A stretch of DNA of 64,000 bases from Acidimicrobiales bacterium (GCA_030448105.1 JAUJNP010000005.1:93321-157320), one strand, 5' to 3'; counted from the stretch's first letter, positions 44,043 through 53,537 are shown. Numbers and translations are program-made. Notes: generated by a model from the letters alone, not told the origin.

Positions 44043-45425
44043 ATGAACCGACGTGCCGCGATCTACGCCCGCCAGTCGATCACCCGCGAGGATCGGCGTC
44101 CCTCGACGTCCAGGTCGAGGCATGCCGTGATGCGGCACAACGGCTGAAGGTCGATGTGGTGAGCGAACTGGTGGAAGCACCATCGGCGTCGGGCTACCGC
44201 AACCGGGGACGGAGTCGACCGAAGTTCGGCGAGAGCTGCTCGAGCTCACCGACTGCGTCGTCGCCTACAAGACCGACCGGCTGTCCCGAGGCGGCGGTCC
44301 CGGCTGGGCGCCGCTCGTCGACGCGTTCGAGTCGGCGGGGCGGGACCCGGATCGAACGGTGGCCACCGCCGACGGCTGGGTGAGCGAGTTCGAGATCGGC
44401 ATCCGCTCGGCGATGGACCGTGAGGAGTCGAAGAAGACCTCGGATCGGATGCTGGCCGTCCGGGCCGCGAGGCCAAGGAGGGCGTACCCCGAATCGCGGG
44501 ACGACGCCCGTACGGGTTCTCCAGGGACATGACCGAGCACGTCGCCGACGAGGTGGTTCGCGCCCTGGAAGCCGTCGAGCGCGTGCTGGCAGGCGAGTCG
44601 ATTTGGAGCATCTGCACGCACTGGAACGCCGACGGCGTACCCACGGTGATGGGTGGCCCGTGGACGGTGCAGACCTTGTCCTCGATCCTCACCTCAGGTC
44701 GGATTGCTGGGCTGCGGGCGCACAAGGGCATCGTCGTGGCCAAGGGCCGCTGGGAGCCGATCATCACCGAGGCCAAGCGCGACGACCTCGTCGCTGCCCT
44801 CGCACCGAAGCGATCCCGGCCTCGACGAGGCCGGACCTATCCGCTCACCGGGCTGATGCGCTGCGGGATGTGCGGCGCTCCGCTGCGGTCGCTCGCCCGT
44901 GAAGGCGGGCGGCGGTCCTACGCCTGCCGCAAGGGTCCCGGCCCCGACGGCTGCGGCAGCATCCGCATCCAGGCCCTCGGCATCGAGCGCTACGTACGGG
45001 ATCTCATCTGCGGAATGCTCGCCGACCCCGTGACACGAGCCGTGATGGCGAGCCTGGGCGAGCCCGCCAACAACGGCCATGCTGCGCTGGCCAGGCAGCT
45101 CCGGGCGGTCGAGTCGAAGCTCCAACGGCTCGTCGACCTCTACACCGAGGGCGACATCGACCGCGCCACCTTCCGAGCCCGCCGGGACGACATCGAGGAG
45201 GAGGCCGGGACGATCAGGGCCACGTTGGCGAACCGAACGGGCCGGCCCGTGCTCGCCGATGTACCCGGCACGTTTGAGGACCTCGTATCGGCATGGGACG
45301 AACGAGGGATCGACTTCCAGCGTCGTCTCATCGAGACCCTCATGCACCCGATCGTCGTCAACCCGGCCGGAGCCGTCCGCCGTACCTTCGATCCCGGTCG
45401 GGTCGAGATCACCCTGAGGGCCTAA
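44043..45425 (+). CDS. Large serine recombinase, three apparent frameshifts
   Basis: Joined, the gene encodes about 460 aa. The resolvase domain starts MNRRAAIYARQSITRED, with catalytic Ser12, and continues VVAYKTDRLSRGGGPGWAPL. The recombinase domain is REAKEGVPRIAGRRPYGFSR and GGPWTVQTLSSILTSGRIAG. The zinc ribbon has LMRCGMCGAPLRS and a later YACRKGPGPDGCG, followed by a coiled-coil-like helix. Frames change near 44097, 44230 and 44465, each as if one base were lost; the sum restores the frame. The last 298 codons are intact. Its position 70 bp inside the left junction is usual for such integrases. Confidence 0.85.
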
Positions 45426-45437
45426 GTCGCGCGACGC

Positions 45438-45720
45438 TCAGCTCGCCTGCTTCGCCGGAAGATCATGCGCGTGAGTCGGCCTCTCGAGATGCCTCGAGTC
45501 GATGATGGCGCGAACGCGAAGAAGGATCGCTTCGTCGGTCAGGGATGACGGCAGGCCAGCCCTTCTCGGATGTTCCGGGCCTCGGGAGCCAGTCGTCTGT
45601 CCAAGTCGCTCACAATCCCTGGCCTTCCAGTCTCCTTGCGATCTGCTTCGCGGCGCTGCGGGCGGGCGCACGGCGGATCTCAACGACGGGGATGTGGCGA
45701 TCGTGAAGCACATGGTTCTA
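45438..45720 (-). pseudogene. Possible IS3-family transposase remnant
   Basis: On the minus strand, SRGPEHPRRAGLPSSLTDEA then ILLRVRAIIDSR resembles the start of the OrfB integrase region of IS3 elements (DEALLARIRAIVDARPTYGY is the usual form), but it diverges immediately afterwards. No terminal repeats were found. The identification is weak. Confidence 0.3.
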
Positions 45721-46214
45721 GGCCTGCCAACGGCGGAAGTCTTCGCGCCGCTTCTGCAAATCTCTCATCCCAGCGATCTGGCTGAGCTGGGTGTCAACGC
45801 CCTCGGCCCGACCGGTGCAGGTAGGCGGCGCGCGGAAAGATCGCGTGGGTCAGGGGTCGTGCTGGAGGTCGCGCTACCGGTCGTGTTTCAAAGAAGTCAG
45901 GGTGAAACCGTCGGCTCCGACTGGTGACGGCCGTTTCCCGGGTTTCGGCCTCGGGCTCGGTCGAGCGGGACTCGCTGGGATGCTCGATCTGGCGGTCATC
46001 GCTCGCGGCCTAGAAGGTCATGGAACCTCGCGATGTCTTGACCGCTGCAACGCTTACGCCGGCTCGGGCCGTCGGACGGTGAGCCTCCACCGCCGGCCGG
46101 CAGCCCCGGAAGCCTTCCGTCGGCGCACGACCCGGCCGTCCCAGAAGGCCAGATCCGGCGCGCACACATTTGCAGGTTCCCCTTCGGGAAACCTGCCGGC
46201 ATGGGCCGTCTCGT
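45721..46214. other. Gene-poor stretch with a hairpin
   Basis: I find no convincing gene here. GCAGGTTCCCCTTCGGGAAACCTGC at 46172-46196 forms a hairpin (GCAGGTT/AACCTGC outer stem) that could be a terminator or a transfer-origin-like structure. The 17-mer GCTACCGGTCGTGTTTC at 45873-45889 recurs at 46722-46738. Confidence 0.4.
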
Positions 46215-46980
46215 GAGTTGACCGTCACCCCGCTGGAGGAGCCTGCAGCGACCTGGCCGGCGTCGTCGACGGGCTCGTCCGCTACCTCCACCGATGGCGA
46301 TCCTCGGCCCATCGCCGCACAGTCCGGCACGAGGCGGCATTGGACGGCCGTCGCGTCACTACGCCGACAGCGGCGAGGAAGCAAGGCGATGGCTGGGTGC
46401 GGCCGCTAAGGCCGCCGGGCTGCACGGCGACGTCGAGCGCAAGGCCTTCGCCGCAGTCCTGTCCGGCCGCGACCCGCACACCGGCGAACCGCTCATCACC
46501 GCCCAGGGGCCGGGTGGGCACCGATCCGGGCTCGGCGCCGGCACGCCATCGCGCACGGGGCCCAGCGGGCTGGCGCTCTACGACGAGGCGGATGCCGCCA
46601 CCGCCCTCGGAGTCACAAAGGCCGAGGCCGCCCACATGTTCGACGCCGGAACCGCCTCTCCGTCGCACACGACGCCGGTGATCCCGCTGGAGGTCGTGCC
46701 AACGGTCGTGCCGGCGGTCGTGCTACCGGTCGTGTTTCGCCGTCGGAGCAGGTCAGGGAGTCGCATCTCGTGCCGATCGTCGGGGCCCACGGGTTCACGA
46801 TGGGTGACCGAGGCGGAGATCAAGGCTTGTCAGGCGGCGCGAGACGCCAGGTGGCGATCCCTGGGCTCCAAGGCGAGCGAGACGCTCAGTACGAGGCGTT
46901 CATGATGCGCGAGTACGTCTTCGACCAGTATCCAGAACCGATGTCGACCTCACCGCCTCGAGCTGGAACTCTTCCGCCGT
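46215..46980 (+). pseudogene. Relaxase-like (MobF type) remnant
   Basis: Fragments in shifting frames read DLAGVVDGLVRYLH, ARRWLGAAAKAAGLHGDVER, KAFAAVLSGRDPHTGEPLIT, ALYDEADAATALGVTKAEA, SHLVPIVGAHG and WVTEAEIKACQAARDA. The order and wording resemble the N-terminal part of actinobacterial TrwC-like relaxases. No His triad or helicase part is visible. The gene appears truncated and frameshifted, so the element cannot be self-transmissible by it. Confidence 0.4.
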
Positions 46981-47095
46981 AGTGCCGCCCACCCGAAGGT
47001 GAGCCGTCTCCGGCTTGCTGCCCTGATCCCGATGCCGCTGGCGCTCGGTCAGAACTCATCTGCGAAGGGCCCGTACCGGCGTCCACACTCTCCCC

Positions 47096-48814
47096 ATGTC
47101 ACCCCGCAAGGTCCCTGGACGCCCCTCTCGGGCCCAGCAGCACCGTGGCGTCAATGCGATCACCACTGTGTTCGGCCGCTCCATCTTGAGGCTCCGCCTA
47201 TCGGGGCGGTTGCTCGATCGAACACTCCACCGTCGGCTCGCTTCGGGAACTCTGCTCGAGGGACGCGAGGGATCCGACCGGGCTGCTCAGGTGGCAGCCG
47301 ACATCGAGGAAGAACTCGCACGTGTGCTGGCTCCTTGTGGAGCCGGACGGATGCTGCTCCTCGCGCGCCAGCTCTCCCCGCGTCTGTGGGTTCAGGCGAT
47401 GCGGAACGGCTCCGACGTGATGGAGGCCTCGCGCAACACGCTCGAACTGGCGATCCTCAAGTGGGCCTCGCACACCAGGTCCGCAAACCTCGGCCGGGGC
47501 GTGGTCCAGGCGTCGCAGGCGGAGATCGAACGCCTCGCCACCGTTTTCATCCTCACCGAAGCCTTCGGAAATCTCATGGCGCTGAGACGGCGACTGGGCA
47601 AGGGGCAGGCCATCCTCGTCACGGCCACGGCACCCTTCGAGTACGAGCCGGAACGCGGCGAGGTGGACGACCTCATCGCGATCTACGACCGACGGACCGG
47701 CGAGATCGAGAACAACCTCGCCCGGTACGGCGCCTTCCAGCCCGTCGAGGAGTCTTCGTTTAATCCACCTGCCTTTCTCTTCGCACGGTGGGTCAGCCCG
47801 GAGGACTTTGAACTCGGCGGGGCACACGAGGGCAAGGAACACACAGCGTCGGGACGCTTGGTCCGTACCGACCTCCGCATCTCCAGGTACGGCTTCATGA
47901 GCGATCTCGCCGAGACGAGAGCGAAGATGCCTGCGTGGAGCGCCCAGCTGGTCGCGCACCGCGGCTGCAGCCTCATCGAGGTGCACGCCCTCCTCCACGG
48001 CATCACGATGGAGCTGCTGGTCCGTTACCAAGACGATCGGCCGCTTCCAACGCCTCTGGAGATGCACGGGCTTTACCAGCTGGAGTTCTCGCTCGACGAG
48101 CTCATCGACGAGATTCCGCACTGCGAGCCCTACGTCGACATGGAACCGCCGGAGGCACCGACTCGCGCAGGGCTCGCGGCCGCAGCCGAGTTTCTCACCA
48201 GTTGTCCCAACGAGATTGACATCGCCGCACCCCTCGAACGCAGGGTACTGATCCGATGCGGCTCCACCTGGATCTACGACGCGAACCAGGTCACCACGGC
48301 CGGGCCGATGTTCACGGGGCGGTTGAGCCCAACGCTGCTGAACGAGCAGACCGCTCAGTTCGAGAAGCAGGTGCATGACCTCGTGGCCGAGGTGGGTGAT
48401 CAACCCTGGCCCGCCCGACGGATGCTACGAAGCGGTGGCCGCCACATCACCGACGTCGATGCCAGCGTCGTTGTCGACGGCGTGCTCATCGCGATCGACA
48501 CCTTCGCCAGCCCGTGGACCGCTGATCTCGACAAGGGCTCCCACGCCGCGACCCGCAGCCGCGCCAACAACCTCGTAGCGAAACTGGCCAAGTGGGACGA
48601 CCGATGGAACTGGATCGTCCAGAACGCGCCCGACCTTCTTCCCCCTGGAACCCAACGAGTACTCCCCGTCGTGGTGACACCAGATGCGGAATGGATCGGT
48701 TCGACGGACCCTCAGCTCTGGCTCGACCGACGAACCCCACGAATCTGCCACCCCCGCGAGCTGCTCGCATGGCTTCGGCGCTCTGAGACCAGGCGATCGC
48801 CACACCTTGTCTAG
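47096..48814 (+). CDS. 572-aa protein of unknown function with degenerate nuclease-like C-terminus
   Basis: I do not recognise the protein as a whole. Residues 1 to about 215 are helical and basic; about 215-410 form a mixed domain with several short acidic clusters. From about 415 it resembles the PD-(D/E)XK/NERD fold: Glu423 in QFEKQVHDL, ITDVDASVVVDGVLIAIDTF at 451-470. Here the usual (D/E)xK ends D468-T-F470, so the catalytic Lys is replaced by Phe. The C-terminal 90 residues may be another alpha/beta subdomain. The frame is intact, unlike its upstream neighbours. It precedes the TIR gene on the same strand by 226 bp. A sensor or antiphage role is inferred only from context. Confidence 0.75.
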   Translation: MSPRKVPGRPSRAQQHRGVNAITTVFGRSILRLRLSGRLLDRTLHRRLASGTLLEGREGSDRAAQVAADIEEELARVLAPCGAGRMLLLARQLSPRLWVQAMRNGSDVMEASRNTLELAILKWASHTRSANLGRGVVQASQAEIERLATVFILTEAFGNLMALRRRLGKGQAILVTATAPFEYEPERGEVDDLIAIYDRRTGEIENNLARYGAFQPVEESSFNPPAFLFARWVSPEDFELGGAHEGKEHTASGRLVRTDLRISRYGFMSDLAETRAKMPAWSAQLVAHRGCSLIEVHALLHGITMELLVRYQDDRPLPTPLEMHGLYQLEFSLDELIDEIPHCEPYVDMEPPEAPTRAGLAAAAEFLTSCPNEIDIAAPLERRVLIRCGSTWIYDANQVTTAGPMFTGRLSPTLLNEQTAQFEKQVHDLVAEVGDQPWPARRMLRSGGRHITDVDASVVVDGVLIAIDTFASPWTADLDKGSHAATRSRANNLVAKLAKWDDRWNWIVQNAPDLLPPGTQRVLPVVVTPDAEWIGSTDPQLWLDRRTPRICHPRELLAWLRRSETRRSPHLV

Positions 48815-49040
48815 GCAACAGCTCAACGGTTGCATCGTCGTGCGGTCATCGGTGGAGAGCAGGTTCGTCACGAATGCTCCCTCCCATCTCGATGGCGGTC
48901 TGCTGGCGGCGCTGCGGGCGAGGGCACGACGGAGCGGGAGGGTCAGGCAATGTAGGACGCGGGTAAAGCCGCCGGCATCGATTCTGTGGCAGCCTCGCCA
49001 GGTGCCTTTCCACGTTCAGGTGAGCGGACGAGGACTGTCA

Positions 49041-49865
49041 ATGAAGTCCTCATCGAAGTGGAACATCGACGAGGACGAGGTGAGGCGCTCGATCGTCGAA
49101 CCTTGGGAACAGGGGCAAGAGATCGTCGTCGGTGGAAAGGTCTTCGACCCCACTGACTGCGAGATCAGGATCCTTGAGGGGCCGCGCCTCGACCCCCAGG
49201 TCATTCGAGGGCCCACCGCTTGGCTACTCGCCACGGAGCGGTCTGACGACGCGACAGACAGGTTCATCGTCAAGGCGCCCGGGTCCTCAGGCACAGCACC
49301 ATTGTCACCCGATCGGGATCCCAGGCGGGTAGCCGTAGTCCACGGGCGCGACTCGGCAGCGGTCGACGCCACTTTCGAACTGCTTCGCGACCTCGATCTC
49401 CACCCCGTCGAGTGGACAGAGCTGACGCGGTCGATCGGGTCAGGGGCACCGCACAACAAGAGCGTGGTCGATCGCCTCTTCGACGTGGCGCAAGCAGTGC
49501 TTGTCCTTCTCACTCCGGACGAGGAGACGCGGCTACATCCAGACCTGGTTCCGGCTCCTGATGTTCGAGGTGACGGAGCTTGGCGTTGTCAGGCACGGGC
49601 GAACGTGCTGCTGGAGGCGGGAATGGCACTGGCGCTACACCCTGAACGCACCATCTTCGTCGAGATCGGGACATCGCCTCCGCCGAGCGATCTGGCTGGG
49701 ATCAACGTCGTTCGGATCGACGGAACCGCTCCTCCGCTACACGATCTTGCCGGTCGACTGGCCACCGCGGGGTGCGCCGTCGATCAGGGCGGTTCCTCGT
49801 GGCTGAGGACGAAGCGATTCGCCCTCCTCCAGGCCCGACTTCGCCTCCCGTCGATGCAAGGCTGA
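49041..49865 (+). CDS. TIR-like (CAP12/Pycsar-type) effector protein
   Basis: The product is 274 aa from ATG 49041. Residues 1-90 are an N-terminal accessory domain (WNIDEDEVRRSIVEPWEQGQ, CEIRILEGPRLDPQ). Residues about 95-245 match the predicted nucleotide-binding TIR-like family: RRVAVVHGRDSAAVDATFEL, VLVLLTPDEETRL, ARANVLLEAGMALALHPERT and INVVRIDGTAP. Glu192 in NVLLEAG is in the position of the TIR NADase glutamate. Relatives deplete NAD in cyclic-nucleotide-triggered abortive infection; no cyclase gene is present here. Upstream in-frame codons exist but the region to 49040 looks non-coding. Confidence 0.85.
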   Translation: MKSSSKWNIDEDEVRRSIVEPWEQGQEIVVGGKVFDPTDCEIRILEGPRLDPQVIRGPTAWLLATERSDDATDRFIVKAPGSSGTAPLSPDRDPRRVAVVHGRDSAAVDATFELLRDLDLHPVEWTELTRSIGSGAPHNKSVVDRLFDVAQAVLVLLTPDEETRLHPDLVPAPDVRGDGAWRCQARANVLLEAGMALALHPERTIFVEIGTSPPPSDLAGINVVRIDGTAPPLHDLAGRLATAGCAVDQGGSSWLRTKRFALLQARLRLPSMQG

Positions 49866-49971
49866 TTCGATGTACGCCCGCCGGGTTCGCTTATGGGCTC
49901 TCCAAGCGCAACACGTTTAGAGCCTGAGGCTGGTCCGACGCACTGTCGCCGCTGGTCGTGGCGGAGCGGAT

Positions 49972-51623
49972 CTAGGGCGCCGAGCCGCTACTACCCCAGC
50001 CTCCGCCGCCGGGTGTCAGCATCCTCAAGATGTCGCCGGCGTTCAGGCGGAGGGTGCACTTGTCCGGAAGGGGTTCGGCCCGGGACTCGTCGCCGCTTCG
50101 CAGAAGCCAGTTCTCGCCGCTCGCACCGGGCTCGCCGCCGGCCAAGCCCCACGGCTGGCTCACTCGTCGCTCGGTGATCAGCGACACGGTCACGTCTTCG
50201 AGCATCTCAAGGTCGCGCTCTATCCCCTCGCCGCCCGGAGCAGAGCCGGCGCCGCCGCTCCCCTGTCGCAACCGATAGCGCAACACTCGCATCGGGAAGG
50301 CGCGCTCCAGCGCCTCGATCGGAGTGTTCTTCGTATTTGTCATGCACGTATGAATTCCTGACTGGCCGGGCACACCGGGACCCGACTGGTAGTCAGCTTG
50401 ACTTGTGTTGGTCATGGCGGTGTGGACGCCGCTCATCCCCGGCGTCGCCGGTTGGCCGGACCGGGGCGGGCGGGCGCCCTGGCCGCCGCCGACCGTCTCG
50501 TAATAGACCCACCCGGCGCCGCCGATGAGCACGTTGTTCATCGTGCCCTGGGAGGCGGCCGCCACCCGGTCGGGCAACGCCTGGGCGAGAGCACCGAGGC
50601 AGACGTCGGCCACCCGCTGGCTCACCTCCACGTTCCCCGCCCCGACCGCAGCCGGGAAGCGGGCGGCCACGGGGAACCGGCGGGCGCCACCACCCGCACC
50701 GGACGGCTGGCTCCGCCGTTGGACGGCAGCGTCAGGTCCACCACCGCCCGCAGGGCGAAGGTGACGGCGCTGACCGTCACCGCCTCCACCGCGTTGACGT
50801 TGCCCGCCCGCTGCGGGTCGGTGCCGGTGAAGTCGAAGGTGATGGTGTCGCCGGTCTTGGTGACCGTCACCGCCACCCGCGCCGGCACCTGCTGGTCGGA
50901 CGCCGGGCCGGTGGAGTCGAGTTGGTCGGCGAAGGCCCAGCGCCCGTCGGGGACGGCCGACAGGGCCGCCCGCATCCGGCGCTCGCCGTAGGCCACCACC
51001 TCCTCGAAGGGCTCGTCGGCGAAGGCAGCGAGGCGCGCCGCGCCGAGCCGGTTGGCGCCGGCCTGGGCGTCGAGGTCGCCGGCCCGCTCGACCGGCGTGC
51101 GCGACGATGCCAGCACCATGGCCCGCACCTCGGGGGTGAGGCGGACCGGCGGGATGCGCAGCCCCTCCTGCTGGATCTCGGTGGCGTCGGCCGGGATCGA
51201 ACCGGGGGCGGCGCCGCCGAGGTCGGCGTGGTGGGCGCGGTTGGCCACCCACCCGACGAGCCGACCGTCGCCGGCGACGGCCGGCATCACGACGGTGATG
51301 TCGTTGAGGTGGGTCCCTCCGGCGTAGGGGTCGTTGAGGACGATCTGCTCGCCGGGGACCACCTCATCGCCGAGGGCGGCGAGGGCGGCGATGGCGGCGG
51401 CCACCGAAGCCGGCATCGACCCGAGGTGCACCGGGATGTGCTCGGCCTGCACGAGGAGGGTGCCATCGGGGGTGAACAGCGCGGCGGAGCAGTCGGCCCG
51501 CTCCTTGATGTTGGGGCTGAACGCGCCCCGCCGCAGGACGGCTCCCATCTCCTCGGCCACCCCGCTGAGCCGGGCCATCAGCACCTGGAGGCCGGCCGGG
51601 TCGAGCGGCTCCCTCACGGTCAC
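49972..51623 (-). CDS. hyuB: Hydantoinase/oxoprolinase subunit B, chimeric and with one frameshift
   Basis: HyuB is the iron- or zinc-type partner of HyuA in ATP-dependent hydantoin/oxoproline hydrolysis. The gene has a GTG start at 51623. Residues 1 to about 325 carry MARLSGVAEEMGAVLRRGAF, DPYAGGTHLNDITVVMP and FTGTDPQRAGNVNAVEAVTV. The frame is lost at the GGGG run 50671-50674 (one base short) and resumes VAARFPAAVGAGNVEVSQRV. After SGVHTAMTNT (native) come 14 foreign residues, then SGIHTCMTNTKNTPIEALER, a second version of the same segment supplied by the element. The C-terminus GGGWGSSGSAP is thus element-borne. Four-base overlap with hyuA. Confidence 0.85.
50388..50430. other. Right attachment junction of the element
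   Basis: GGTAGTCAG (50388-50396) is the phage-type half-site, an 8-of-9 inverted match to CTGACCACC of the left end. The core GTGTTGGTCA is at 50405-50414. ACGCC (50426-50430), in native hyuB, is the exact inverse of GGCGT at the left. Spacing to the core centre is 15 and 14 bp, as on the left. Confidence 0.8.
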
Positions 51624-53431
51624 GACCGCACCCGGCGAAGCACCAGGGCTCCGGCCTCCCCGGGTTCGGCCCGCCAGCCCTCGGGCACCCAGATGGTGCA
51701 GTCCGCCTCGGCCACCACCGCCGGGCCTGTCGCCGGGCGGCGGACCACCGGCGCCAGGTCGGTGACGGCGAGGGGCGCCGGCCGCTGGGCCGTAGCCCGA
51801 AGGGCGATCACCTCCACGGGGGCGTCGGGCCGGGCGTAACCATTGCGTCGTTCGTGCTCGTCGGCGAAGGCCGCCACCGACGGGACCCGGAGCTCATGGC
51901 TCTGCCCGGCGTAGCGGCAGTCCAGGGCGGTGCTGACCTCGACGCCGTCATCATCGGCGCCGAGCACCCGGCGGACATCGGTGGCGAGGGCCCCGAGGGC
52001 GACCTCGAGGCCGGCATGGTCGGTCGGGGTGGGCCAGGTGCGAACCAGGTCGGCCTGGCGGGGCCCGCACAGCAGGCCGACCGCGGAGAGCACGCCGGCG
52101 CGGGGCGGCACCACCACCGCAGCCATGCCGAGGGCTTCGGCCAGCGCACAGGCGTGCAACGGACCGGCGCCCCCGAAGGCCACCAGCGCCAGGCGGGCCG
52201 GATCCACGCCCCGTGCCACCGACACGGTCCGCACCGCCTGCTCCATGGAGGCCTCCACCACCGCCAGCACTCCGGGGGCGTCCACCCCGGCACGTTCCAG
52301 CGCGGCCCGGGCGGCGTTGACGTCGAGCGGTCCGATGCCGGGCAGCTCGACGCCTTCGGCCAGGCGCCCGGCCACCAGGTCGGCGTCGGTGACGGTGGCC
52401 TCGGTGCCGCCCCGGCCGTAGCAGGCCGGCCCCGGCACCGCCCCGGCCGACCCCGGGCCCACCACCAGCGCGCCCCCGGGGTCGACCCGGGCGATGGAGC
52501 CGCCGCCGGCGCCGATGGTGTGGACGTCGAGCGAAGGCAGCCGCACCGGGTGCCCGCCCACCGACCGGTCCCCGGCTGGTTCGGGCCGGCCGTCGCGCAC
52601 CAGGCAGACGTCGGTGCTGGTCCCACCCATGTCGAAGGTGACGGCGTCACCGAAGCCGTTGGCCGCCGCCACCGCGGCGGCCGCCGCCACCCCGGCGGCG
52701 GCCCGCGCCAGCAGCAGCCGGGCCGGCAGCTCGGCCCCCTCGACCACCGGGACCAGCCCGCCGGCCGAGGTCATCACCAGCACCTCGCCGGCGACGCCGG
52801 CCAGGGCCTGCAGGTAGGCGCGGCACGTCGGCCGGAGGTACGCGTTCACCACCGTCGTGACGGTGCGCTCGTACTCCCGGAACTGGGGGGACACCTCGAA
52901 CGAGCAGGTCACATCGTGGCCGCGCTCACGCAGGACGGCCGCCACCGCCTGCTCGTGGGCCGGGTCGCGGTCGGCGTGCAACAGGCAGACCGCCACCGAC
53001 GCCACGCCGTCGGGCACAGCCGGCACGGCGCCCCCCTCGACCGGTTCGAGCTCGTCGCCGTCAGGGCCCAGCCGGCCGCCCACCTCCAAGCGGTGTCGGC
53101 GAGCCACCAGCGGCTCGGGCCGGTCGGCCCACTGGTCATAGAGCGAGGGGCGGTCCTGGCGGCCGATCTCGAGCACGTCGGCGAAGCCCTCGGTGGTCAC
53201 CAGCGCCACCGTCGACCCCCGACGCTCGAGCAGCGCGTTGGTGGCGACGGTGGTGCCGTGGGCGAGCACGGCGGGACGAGCGCCCCCGAGGACCGTCCCC
53301 ACCCCGGTTCGCACCGCCTGGCCGGGGTCGGCCGGCGTCGAGAGCACCTTGACCACCCGCCCCTCGGCGGTGACCGCGTCGGTGAACGTGCCCCCCGAGT
53401 CGACCCCCACCCGCATCGCCCGGACCGGCAT
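51620..53431 (-). CDS. hyuA: Hydantoinase/oxoprolinase subunit A
   Basis: This 603-aa ATP-dependent subunit has RVGVDSGGTFTDAVTAEG and HGTTVATNALLERRG (N-terminal phosphate-binding domain). VTFDMGGTSTDVCLVRDGRP and HTIGAGGGSIARVDPGGAL are the ASKHA-type ATPase core, and LVAFGGAGPLHACALAEALG the adenosine loop. It is somewhat shorter than the usual 650-700 aa, mainly in the C-terminal region. With HyuB it probably opens hydantoin- or oxoproline-type rings with ATP. The start is ATG 53431. Confidence 0.92.
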   Translation of the reverse strand: MPVRAMRVGVDSGGTFTDAVTAEGRVVKVLSTPADPGQAVRTGVGTVLGGARPAVLAHGTTVATNALLERRGSTVALVTTEGFADVLEIGRQDRPSLYDQWADRPEPLVARRHRLEVGGRLGPDGDELEPVEGGAVPAVPDGVASVAVCLLHADRDPAHEQAVAAVLRERGHDVTCSFEVSPQFREYERTVTTVVNAYLRPTCRAYLQALAGVAGEVLVMTSAGGLVPVVEGAELPARLLLARAAAGVAAAAAVAAANGFGDAVTFDMGGTSTDVCLVRDGRPEPAGDRSVGGHPVRLPSLDVHTIGAGGGSIARVDPGGALVVGPGSAGAVPGPACYGRGGTEATVTDADLVAGRLAEGVELPGIGPLDVNAARAALERAGVDAPGVLAVVEASMEQAVRTVSVARGVDPARLALVAFGGAGPLHACALAEALGMAAVVVPPRAGVLSAVGLLCGPRQADLVRTWPTPTDHAGLEVALGALATDVRRVLGADDDGVEVSTALDCRYAGQSHELRVPSVAAFADEHERRNGYARPDAPVEVIALRATAQRPAPLAVTDLAPVVRRPATGPAVVAEADCTIWVPEGWRAEPGEAGALVLRRVRS

Positions 53432-53537
53432 GGACCGAAGCTACCGGGGACGCCTCCCCCTACCGACGGGAACCGATCTCGCGCAGAGTGCGTCGAGATA
53501 GGGGTGAACCGCACCCCGGCTGGGAAGGATTGTGGTC

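Larger units (their letters stand above)
43946..50404. mobile_element. 6.46-kb serine-recombinase element inserted in hyuB
   Basis: The limits are two copies of GTGTTGGTCA (43946-43955, 50405-50414). Contents from left: large serine recombinase with three frameshifts, IS3-like remnant, relaxase-like remnant, a 572-aa unknown protein, a TIR effector, and a hyuB 3' end that repairs the target. The DNA is visibly less uniform in base composition than the flanks and full of broken frames in its left half. Joining the flanks gives continuous hyuB sequence (HTAMTNTKNTP), which is direct evidence for insertion. Confidence 0.85.

Noticed and set aside
48684..49040. N-terminal extension of the TIR protein to an upstream ATG
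   Set aside because: The residues are basic and compositionally unlike a protein domain and overlap the preceding gene; ATG 49041 begins the recognisable accessory domain.
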